Assembly: GCA_002491165.1 (NCBI GenBank)
Contig: DKVK01000035.1
Location: forward strand, 20,264 to 32,331
Length of the DNA stretch: 12,068 bases
From: Porphyromonadaceae bacterium UBA7180
GTDB taxonomy: Bacteria > Bacteroidota > Bacteroidia > Bacteroidales > Muribaculaceae
Reading direction: 5' to 3'
Part shown: one piece after another, positions 6,277-12,068 of the stretch
Layout of the letters: every line of letters starts with the position of its first letter
Position numbering within the stretch: the first letter of the stretch is position 1
The notes under the pieces: model-generated
The model's input: only the letters and a program-made list of their open reading frames with translations
Databases searched by the model: none
Told to the model about the DNA's origin: nothing
Translations under genes and position numbers: made by a program

Positions 6277-6394
6277 AATGTAAATACAAGTTTAACTCTA
6301 AAACTTTAAAAAATGAATACAAACAATGTCGTTTTGAACACAAGGATGAGAGAGGATGGTGTTTTTTTGTTGGCGACAAATTGTGCGTCCACTC

Positions 6395-6529
6395 TCAGAA
6401 CAGCAGCGTGCGCAGCTGTAGGGCGATCAGCAGGGCTCCTGCGGCGTAGACCAGCCAGGTGGCGTCGCCTACGCGGTTGATGAAGTTTTGCGGCTTTCGT
6501 GCCGTGGCTTTTTTAGAATCCTTTTTCAT
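6395..6529 (-). CDS. Small single-span membrane protein, 44 residues
   Basis: I do not recognise this family by name. The 44-residue product has a strongly basic N-terminus (MKKDSKKATARKPQNF), then one hydrophobic segment at about residues 24-43 (ATWLVYAAGALLIALQLRTL) that should cross the inner membrane with the N-terminus inside by the positive-inside rule. The frame can be extended upstream to a GTG at 6592, but I chose the ATG at 6529 because a TAACTTTG -10-type element lies at 6564-6557, inside that extension, and because an A-rich sequence precedes the ATG. It is transcribed divergently from the SUI1/AddA pair. The terminator at 6219-6258 lies about 140 bp downstream. Its reality rests on the promoter, start context and coherent protein design; comparison with relatives would settle it. 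Confidence 0.65.
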   Translation of the reverse strand: MKKDSKKATARKPQNFINRVGDATWLVYAAGALLIALQLRTLLF

Positions 6530-6556
6530 AATTTCGTTGGCTTTGTGTTTGCGTTG

Positions 6557-6564
6557 CAAAGTTA
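6557..6564 (-). promoter_or_regulatory. Probable promoter -7 box of the small membrane protein
   Basis: TAACTTTG on the - strand fits the Bacteroidetes -7 consensus TAnnTTTG and would place the transcript start about 20 nt upstream of the ATG at 6529. No good -33 box is visible at the right distance, so confidence is moderate. Confidence 0.5.
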
Positions 6565-6646
6565 CGATGCGGCGTATGCCTGAACTTTGCACCTCTATGT
6601 TAAAAGATATTATCGATGTTTCGGCGTGTCATTTTTCGGCCGAAAC

Positions 6647-6677
6647 TTGCGTATGTCTCGGAAAATGCTTAACTTTG
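6647..6677 (+). promoter_or_regulatory. Promoter of the SUI1/AddA operon
   Basis: TTG at 6647-6649 is followed by 20 bp and TAACTTTG at 6670-6677, matching the Bacteroidetes consensus except for the first T of the -33 box (CTTG). Transcription would start near 6684, about 22 nt before the ATG at 6706. It is divergent from the small membrane-protein promoter at 6557-6564. Confidence 0.65.
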
Positions 6678-6705
6678 AAGTGTCATTTTAGGAAAAGAAT
6701 TGGAA

Positions 6706-7047
6706 ATGGGACAGGACTGGAAGGCTGCTTTGGCAGCGTTGAACGCGTCGGGTTCGTTGCCGGCAGGCGATGAGGGACCGGCGGCACAGGCACCGGAGCC
6801 GGAGAAGGTGCAGAAGGCGCCGTTGCGCATCTACATTGACCGCCGTGCGCGCCGGGGCAAGGAGGCCACGGTAATCGAAGGGTTTCTCTGCACCCCGCAG
6901 CGCGTAAAGGAGATAGCCTCCGAACTGAAACGCATGCTCGGGTGCGGCGGCTCGGTGCGCGACGACGAGATTTTACTGCAAGGCGATGTCCGCGACAAAA
7001 CCGGGGAACGTCTCGAAAAACTCGGATTCAGAACAAAACTTTGCTAA
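6706..7047 (+). CDS. SUI1/eIF1 (YciH) family translation factor
   Basis: This 113-residue protein has a variable N-terminus rich in alanine, proline and glutamate (residues 1-38) and a complete SUI1 domain from about 39 to 113. Diagnostic segments are RRARRGKEATVIEGF at 46-60 and LGCGGSVRDDEILLQGDVRD at 78-97, followed by LEKLGF. SUI1/YciH proteins resemble eukaryotic eIF1. In bacteria they are thought to bind the small ribosomal subunit and influence start-codon fidelity, but they are non-essential where tested and their role is unsettled. I chose ATG at 6706 over the in-frame TTG at 6700, which would add only two residues. A consensus promoter lies just upstream. Only 5 nt separate its stop from the ATG of the AddA-like gene, so the two form an operon. 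Family identification is secure. Confidence 0.93.
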   Translation: MGQDWKAALAALNASGSLPAGDEGPAAQAPEPEKVQKAPLRIYIDRRARRGKEATVIEGFLCTPQRVKEIASELKRMLGCGGSVRDDEILLQGDVRDKTGERLEKLGFRTKLC

Positions 7048-7052
7048 CACTT

Positions 7053-10000
7053 ATGCCAAGTGTCTTACATCTCCACAAAGCGTCGGCCGGTTCGGGAAAA
7101 ACCTACACGCTGACGCGCCAATATATTGAATATCTGCTTGTCAACGATGAAGGGCGTCTGTGCCGGCGACGTCAGATAACCGACAACCTGCGCCACATCC
7201 TGGCCATCACCTTCACCAACAAGGCCACTGCCGAGATGAAGGAACGCATAGTCTCGGCGCTCTCGAAGCTGGCTTATTCCGATTACACGAAAAGACGCCC
7301 CGATTACCTTGACTACCTCACGGAACTCACCGGCGCCGGCGAGGAGGAAGTGCGCGGGGCGGCCAAGACTTCCCTTTCTGTGCTGCTCAACGCTTACAGC
7401 GACTTCAACGTCTCCACCATCGACAGTTTCTTCCAGACCATACTGCGCACTTTCGCCTATGAGATAGAGCGCAGCGACAGCTACGGGATAGAGCTGGACA
7501 GCGACTTCGTGGCGCGGTCGGCCGTCGACGCGGCGCTCACCGACATGAACTCGGACAACCCCGACCGGCAGGTGCGGAATTGGCTACAGAATACCATGGA
7601 GCGCGACGCCGAAGCCGGCAAGAGGTGGAACATTTTCGCAAAAAAGACAAGCGGTGGCACCACTTACGGCCAACTGCTCCGTGCCGTTGAGAAGATGAGT
7701 TCGGAAGACTACAAGAAGCACCGCGAAGCGCTGAAAAAATATCTTGACGCTCACCGCGATGCCGACGGAAAAGTGGACATAACCGCCCTTTATGACCAGA
7801 TAGACGATATTGTAAAGACTAAACTGCGTAAGCATTACAACTTGATGCAAGATTACGCCAGGAAGGTGGCTGCGGTAATCGGCAACTATGACGAAAAGAA
7901 ACACCTGAACAAAGACCTCGCCGGCCGGGTGAAGAAAACGCTTTCCTATCCGGTGGAAGGCGTATCGAAACCTTGGACAACTAAGGGCGCCCCGGACGAC
8001 AAACTCGCGTTCAAGGCAGATAAGATAAAAAAAGGTCTTTCCCCCGTGGACCGCGCCTTCGCCGACAATGTGATAGCGATGGTGGAAAACTATAGGGACT
8101 GGTATGAAGAGCTTCACTCCGAAAAGTTGCGTACCTGGGAACTTTACTCCAAGAATTTCAGGATGTTACCGATGATGTCGGCCGCCGCCGAGCTCTCCGC
8201 CGAACAGCTGGCCCGCGACAATATCATAGACATGTCCGAGACCAGCACCATCCTCGACAAGGTGATAGGGGATCAGGATTCACCCTTCATCTTCGAGCGC
8301 ATCGGCAACCAGCTCAACCACTTCCTGATAGACGAGTTCCAGGATACGTCGGCCATGCAGTGGAAAGTGCTCAGACCGCTGGTCAGCAACGCGTTGTCGG
8401 AGGGCCACAGCAATCTCATAATCGGAGACGGCAAGCAGAGCATCTACCGTTTCCGCGGCGCCGACCCGTCGCTGATAATGACGCAGGTGCCGGGCGAGTT
8501 CAGCTACTGCGCCTCGATAAAGGGCGACAAGGTGCAGGACAACACCAACTACCGTTCGTTCCGCAACATAGTGGAGTTCAACAACACTCTCTTCCGCCTC
8601 GTTGCAGAAGAGATGGACGAAGCCTTTGCCGGGTTTGTGGCCGGCACCGGTGCTCCGCTGCCGGCCAAGCCTTTCTTCGCGGGACTCTACGCTGGGGTGA
8701 CGCAGCGCCCCGGCAAGGAGGAGCCCAAGGGATATGTGCAATTGCTCACCTATGGGAAAGGGTCGGCCTCCGGCTTTGGCGGAAATCAGCCCGAACCGGC
8801 GCCTCACCTTATAGACATCGCCTCGAAAATAGCGGAACTCCGCGAACGCGGTTACCGCTACAGCGACATCGCCGTGCTCGTGCGCACCAAGCAGAACGGC
8901 ACGAACGTAATCGGCGCCATAATACAGTGGAACAACGAGCATCCCGACAAGATGATACCCTTCATCAGCGAGGAGTCGCTGACAGTAGGGTCGGCCCCTT
9001 CGGTGAGGATACTGCTGTCGGCGCTGAGCCTCGTCGGCGAGGGGGACATAACGCGTGCCCGGCAGGAAAACAGCGATGAGAAAGACTCCGGCGGGAAGCA
9101 CCGCCGCACCCTATCCGAGGCACTCTTCCTGTGCAGCTACGCCAAATTCGTGCACTCGCATCCGGAGATAAAACCTGAAGAGATGATGGCCGCCTACTCT
9201 GCCGCAGAGCCGGACCCCAACCCGCTCGACTTCATAACGAGCGACGCGCGCAACATAGAGCTCCCCGCGCTCGTGGAGAAGCTCATCGGTTCGCTGCTCA
9301 CCCGAGCGGAGCAACGCTCCGACGCGCCATACATAGCCGCCTTCCAGGACCTTGTGATAGACTATTGCGAGCGGCACAGCGCCGACATTCGTTCATTCCT
9401 GCAATGGTGGGAGCAGAAAGGGGTGTCGAAAGGTATCAACTCCCCCGAAAACATAGAGGCCGTGAAGATACTTACCATCCACAAAGCCAAGGGGCTCCAA
9501 TACCGTTGCGTGATAATCCCGGAACTGAAAGCTGAGTTCAAACCTGACCGCCACAAGACGGAATGGCTGTGGGTGAAACCCTCGGCCGCAGTCCTGGGAC
9601 TGCCCGACCGCACGTTGCTCCCCGAAGTGCTTCCCGTGGAATCGGGCGAGAAAATGGAGCAGACGCCACACAAGGATGTGTATGCCGAATACCGCCGCCT
9701 CTACATGATGGACCTCATAAACACGTGGTACGTGGCCTTCACGCGCCCCGTGGAGGAACTCTACATCTATGCCTGGCAGAAAGAAGAGGATGAAAATGGA
9801 AAGAAATCTAAGGAAGAGCCGTCGTTCCAGCGGACGCTGCTCGATATTTTCACCAGGATGAAGGAGGGTTCGGCACAGGGCGACGGTTTGGAATACCAGT
9901 TGGGCGCCGGGAAGGTTTCCATCATCGAAGAGGCCGGAGAAGTGCCGGAAAACCAAGGCAAGGAGGCTGGATTATACTTGCAGAAAGCCACGGTAGGGCG

Positions 10001-10583
10001 TCCCCTCGCCAAAGGGGAGATTGAGGCCGGGAATCCCGGCGGAGCCGTCGCTGCCACCGTCGCCGAGGATGGATACTTCGAACACGACCCCGGAAAGTTC
10101 ATCCAATACCGCGACGTGGAGTTCGACTGCGTGGACTCGGAAAATCCCGACCCGCAATGGGAAGGCAACAAGATGCACGACATCATGAGCCGCGTAAATG
10201 TCCCCGAAGACCTTGACGGTGCCGTGCGCGCAATGGTGGCGAAAGGGCGCATAACGCCCCGTGAAGGGGAACATTTCCTCTCCGTGCTCCGTCCCGCCAT
10301 CGAAACCACGGGGAAGGAATACGGCTGGTTCTCCCCCGGGCTGCGTGTGCTCAACGAGCGTTCGCTGCTCCAGGAGGGGGACTACGACCGACGCCCCGAC
10401 CGCGTGATAATAGACAGCGAAGGCCGTGCCACCGTGATAGACTACAAATTCGGCATGTCGCGCGAGCGCGGTCATCTGTGGCAGGTGCGCCGCTACGTGA
10501 AGCTTATGCGCGAGACCGCCGCATTCACCCAGGTGCGCGGCTTCCTTTGGTACGTGAACCTTCAGGAAGTCCGCGAAGTTTAA
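7053..10583 (+). CDS. AddA/RecB-like UvrD helicase-nuclease
   Basis: This 1176-residue protein is a superfamily 1A helicase fused to a RecB-family nuclease, the architecture of AddA and RecB, which process double-strand DNA ends for recombination repair. Helicase motifs in order are Walker A ASAGSGKT at 10-17, motif Ia AITFTNKATAEMKERI at 51-66, NVSTIDSFF around 119-127, Walker B LIDEFQD around 425-431, IIGDGKQSIYRFRG at 456-469, TIHKAKG at 808-814 and WYVAFTRP at 892-899. The C-terminal nuclease shows GNKMHD with H1042, RPD with D1116, VIDYK with D1130 and K1132, and a QxxxY motif (Q1144-Y1148), so the active site is intact. The start at 7053 is chosen because it places the Walker A loop at residue 10 as usual, and because it follows the SUI1 stop by 5 nt. 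No AddB-like partner lies beside it here. AddA is likelier than a lone helicase, but the partner is unproven. Confidence 0.93.
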   Translation: MPSVLHLHKASAGSGKTYTLTRQYIEYLLVNDEGRLCRRRQITDNLRHILAITFTNKATAEMKERIVSALSKLAYSDYTKRRPDYLDYLTELTGAGEEEVRGAAKTSLSVLLNAYSDFNVSTIDSFFQTILRTFAYEIERSDSYGIELDSDFVARSAVDAALTDMNSDNPDRQVRNWLQNTMERDAEAGKRWNIFAKKTSGGTTYGQLLRAVEKMSSEDYKKHREALKKYLDAHRDADGKVDITALYDQIDDIVKTKLRKHYNLMQDYARKVAAVIGNYDEKKHLNKDLAGRVKKTLSYPVEGVSKPWTTKGAPDDKLAFKADKIKKGLSPVDRAFADNVIAMVENYRDWYEELHSEKLRTWELYSKNFRMLPMMSAAAELSAEQLARDNIIDMSETSTILDKVIGDQDSPFIFERIGNQLNHFLIDEFQDTSAMQWKVLRPLVSNALSEGHSNLIIGDGKQSIYRFRGADPSLIMTQVPGEFSYCASIKGDKVQDNTNYRSFRNIVEFNNTLFRLVAEEMDEAFAGFVAGTGAPLPAKPFFAGLYAGVTQRPGKEEPKGYVQLLTYGKGSASGFGGNQPEPAPHLIDIASKIAELRERGYRYSDIAVLVRTKQNGTNVIGAIIQWNNEHPDKMIPFISEESLTVGSAPSVRILLSALSLVGEGDITRARQENSDEKDSGGKHRRTLSEALFLCSYAKFVHSHPEIKPEEMMAAYSAAEPDPNPLDFITSDARNIELPALVEKLIGSLLTRAEQRSDAPYIAAFQDLVIDYCERHSADIRSFLQWWEQKGVSKGINSPENIEAVKILTIHKAKGLQYRCVIIPELKAEFKPDRHKTEWLWVKPSAAVLGLPDRTLLPEVLPVESGEKMEQTPHKDVYAEYRRLYMMDLINTWYVAFTRPVEELYIYAWQKEEDENGKKSKEEPSFQRTLLDIFTRMKEGSAQGDGLEYQLGAGKVSIIEEAGEVPENQGKEAGLYLQKATVGRPLAKGEIEAGNPGGAVAATVAEDGYFEHDPGKFIQYRDVEFDCVDSENPDPQWEGNKMHDIMSRVNVPEDLDGAVRAMVAKGRITPREGEHFLSVLRPAIETTGKEYGWFSPGLRVLNERSLLQEGDYDRRPDRVIIDSEGRATVIDYKFGMSRERGHLWQVRRYVKLMRETAAFTQVRGFLWYVNLQEVREV

Positions 10584-10606
10584 AATTGAGACAAGTTTTA
10601 GAAACG

Positions 10607-10670
10607 ATAAGTAAGTGGTCAAGTTAGACACATATCACTTACTATCGGTTTAATTTGAACACTTACTTAT
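10607..10670. repeat. 64-bp hairpin element overlapping the TPM start codon
   Basis: Arms at 10607-10629 and 10648-10670 (23 nt each) surround an 18-nt loop. As + strand RNA they form 20 Watson-Crick pairs, two G-U pairs and one mismatch; as DNA only 20 of 23 pair. The right arm ends inside the ATG of the TPM gene (10669-10671). No T-run follows, so it is not an intrinsic terminator. A second, partial copy is at 1-26. The wobble pairs hint that pairing is kept at RNA level, perhaps masking translation of readthrough transcripts from the AddA gene; that is inference. A REP/MITE-like repeat is the alternative. Confidence 0.75.
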
Positions 10671-11958
10671 GAATAAAACCACTATGGCCTGTCTGCGCCT
10701 GCTCCTTCTGATTGCGCTGATGCTCCCGCTGACGGCCCGCGCCGGGGAATACCGTGCCGGCGACCTCCAGAACCCGCAACTCGCCGACCGCCGCGACTAC
10801 GTGCTCGACCTTACCGGGACACTGTCACCTGCCGCCGAGGCGCAAATCAACAGCGAAATCGCCGCACTACGCAACTCCTCTACATCGCAGTTGGCGGTGG
10901 CAATCCTCCCCTCGATAGGCGACGAAGACCCCGACACCTTCGCCACCGACCTCTTCGAGGAGTGGGGAATCGGGCAGAAAGGCGTGGACAACGGCGTGCT
11001 CCTGCTTATGGTCATGGATCAGCATGTGCCCGTTATCCGTGTGGGTTACGGCATGGAAGGGGTAGTCCCCGACATCGCCGCCCACAGGATAATCAACGAC
11101 ATAATAGTGCCGAAAATGAAGCAGGACGACCTTGACGGAGCCGTGACCGGAGCCGTGGGGCAACTCGTAACGCTCGCTGCCGACCCGCAGGCACGCGCCG
11201 AGTTCCTCGCCCGGGCGCAGCGGCAGGAGGAACTGCAACAGCAGCGCGACTCCGAGGAACTGAAGAATACCATCATCGGGCTCTGCGGCTTCGTGGGGAT
11301 TGCGACATATATAATTATGGTGGCGATGATAATCCGCAACCGCCGCAAGGACCGTTACCACCGCGCCCTCAGTTGGCGCTCGTCGCTGCTTATCTTCTGG
11401 CTCGGGGCTCTCTTCTCCGCCGGACTGGCGCTCCCCGCCGCCATCATAGTCAGTGTCCTGGCATATCGTGCGCGCAACAAACGGCGCCGTTGCCCGCGCT
11501 GCAACGCCAGGATGAAGAAGCTCCCCGAAGACCGCGACAACGACTACCTCACCCCCGCGCAAGACCTCGAAGAGAAACTCGGCACGGTGGACTACGATGT
11601 GTGGCGATGCCCCAAATGCAACAACATCGAAGTTTACTCTTTCCCGATGCAGCAGACCAAATACTCGCGCTGCCCGCGTTGCGGCACCGTTGCGCGCCAC
11701 GTGGTGGACGACCGTGTGCTTCAGGCACCCACCACGCGCCATGCCGGGGTAGGGGAAAAGACCTTCCACTGCGAATACTGCGGCAATGACGACCGCCAAC
11801 GCTACGAAATAGCGCGCGAAAGCGACGGTGCCGGCGCAGCGGCAGCCCTCGGCGCGGCAGCACTTCTCGGCGGCCGCGGCGGCAATAGCTCCGGCGGATT
11901 CGGCGGTGGTTTCGGCGGCGGCTCAACCGGCGGCGGCGGTGCCTCCGGCCACTGGTAA
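10669..11958 (+). CDS. TPM-domain membrane protein with zinc-ribbon insert and Gly-rich tail
   Basis: This 429-residue protein has a signal peptide (cleavage near TARA, residue 25), then a TPM domain at about 36-180. That domain is seen in YgcG-type proteins and plant thylakoid TLP18.3, with proposed roles in membrane protein or photosystem repair and some phosphatase reports. Typical TPM segments are YVLDLTGTLS at 44-53, LFEEWGIGQKGVDNGVLLL at 95-113 and RVGYGMEGVVPD at 124-135. Hydrophobic segments lie at about 201-222 and 239-266. The region after them carries four CxxC pairs (C275/C278, C314/C317, C335/C338, C368/C371), probably two zinc ribbons. The tail from about 400 is glycine-rich and ends SGHW, as in many TPM proteins. 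An alternative start at M6 (10684) would fall outside the upstream hairpin and keep the signal peptide. A strong terminator follows, so it ends the operon. Confidence 0.88.
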   Translation: MNKTTMACLRLLLLIALMLPLTARAGEYRAGDLQNPQLADRRDYVLDLTGTLSPAAEAQINSEIAALRNSSTSQLAVAILPSIGDEDPDTFATDLFEEWGIGQKGVDNGVLLLMVMDQHVPVIRVGYGMEGVVPDIAAHRIINDIIVPKMKQDDLDGAVTGAVGQLVTLAADPQARAEFLARAQRQEELQQQRDSEELKNTIIGLCGFVGIATYIIMVAMIIRNRRKDRYHRALSWRSSLLIFWLGALFSAGLALPAAIIVSVLAYRARNKRRRCPRCNARMKKLPEDRDNDYLTPAQDLEEKLGTVDYDVWRCPKCNNIEVYSFPMQQTKYSRCPRCGTVARHVVDDRVLQAPTTRHAGVGEKTFHCEYCGNDDRQRYEIARESDGAGAAAALGAAALLGGRGGNSSGGFGGGFGGGSTGGGGASGHW

Positions 11959-11988
11959 TAACCTTCTGATCTACGCACCCCGGAAGGC

Positions 11989-12027
11989 AAAATACGCACC
12001 TTGCCATGGCAGGGTGCGTATTTTTTT
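11989..12027 (+). terminator. Intrinsic terminator after the TPM gene
   Basis: AAAATACGCACC at 11989-12000 pairs perfectly with GGTGCGTATTTT at 12013-12024, with a nested palindrome TGCCATGGCA in the loop. A seven-T run occupies 12021-12027. It starts 30 bp past the TPM stop codon and is a textbook rho-independent terminator. Nothing further is recognisable in 12028-12068. Confidence 0.92.
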
Positions 12028-12068
12028 ATCTCCTTAGGGGGTCACCCTACGCACCCACACCCTCCATA

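Larger units (their letters stand above)
6032..6394. other. 363-bp intergenic region: promoter, terminator, palindrome
   Basis: No convincing gene lies here. It holds the pyrE leader and promoter (6032-6154), the bidirectional hairpin at 6219-6258, and the palindrome at 6261-6276. The leader can form a 6-bp CGAAGT/ACTTCG stem with a large loop, which I do not consider meaningful. The part from 6277 to 6394 is A/T-rich with no identified signal; a 55-codon + strand frame beginning at 6313 was considered and rejected. Confidence 0.6.

Noticed and set aside
6313..6480. 55-codon + strand ORF with an A-rich start (MNTNNVVLNTRM...)
   Set aside because: The start context is tempting, but the second half is arginine/alanine-rich antisense sequence of the small membrane-protein gene and no consensus promoter fits.
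6530..6592. GTG-initiated extension of the 44-residue protein
   Set aside because: It contains the TAACTTTG promoter box and lacks a membrane-protein or signal character.
6942..7052. N-terminal extension of the AddA-like protein
   Set aside because: It overlaps the SUI1 gene in another frame and encodes an arginine-rich stretch. Starting at 7053 puts Walker A at residue 10, as usual for AddA/RecB proteins.
10867..11799. Long antisense ORF (310 codons) opposite the TPM gene
   Set aside because: It is a shadow of GC-rich codon use: its composition is histidine/valine/glutamate-rich without domains, and the + strand TPM frame is clearly real.

Overview
The window looks like a chromosomal segment from a Bacteroidota gut bacterium, order Bacteroidales; a Muribaculaceae-like genome is my guess, made from protein style rather than from any search. 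The signs are: several promoters fitting the Bacteroidetes pattern (TTTG or TTG, 19-20 bp, TAnnTTTG), A-rich leaders without clear Shine-Dalgarno sequences, a bacterial SUI1/eIF1-type protein next to a RecB/AddA-type helicase-nuclease, and LPXTG-free exported proteins including a lipoprotein. Most genes are GC-rich. There are no rRNA, tRNA, CRISPR or recognisable transposase genes.

Layout. (1) 1-900: a repeat fragment and a dyad, then a Bax inhibitor-1/YccA membrane protein on +, closed by a strong 15-bp hairpin. (2) 945-2492: an AAA-type ATPase of the ATP-binding/DUF4143 class on -, enclosed by two arrays of a ~33-nt repeat and less GC-rich than its surroundings; it looks like an inserted cassette. 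(3) 2533-4247: on -, a LysE/RhtB exporter followed by an unrecognised exported protein (ATGA overlap). (4) 4343-6031: on -, pyrE, an SRPBCC-fold protein and a lipoprotein with a degenerate Rieske-like cysteine motif; the last two overlap by one base. (5) 6032-6700: an intergenic region with the pyrE promoter, a bidirectional terminator, a perfect 16-bp palindrome, a 44-residue single-span membrane protein on -, and divergent promoters. (6) 6706-10583: the SUI1 protein and an AddA-like UvrD helicase/nuclease, 5 nt apart on +. (7) 10607-12027: a 64-bp hairpin element overlapping the start of a TPM-domain membrane protein that carries four CxxC pairs and a glycine-rich tail, closed by a textbook intrinsic terminator.

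Most of this is ordinary housekeeping: pyrimidine synthesis, DNA-break repair, membrane homeostasis and amino-acid-type export. The accessory signals are the repeat-bracketed ATPase, whose promoter -33 box falls inside a repeat unit; the hairpin element seen next to two unrelated membrane-protein genes; and the cysteine-substituted Rieske-like lipoprotein. I see no convincing complete new multi-gene system. The repeat/ATPase cassette is the best candidate for follow-up.
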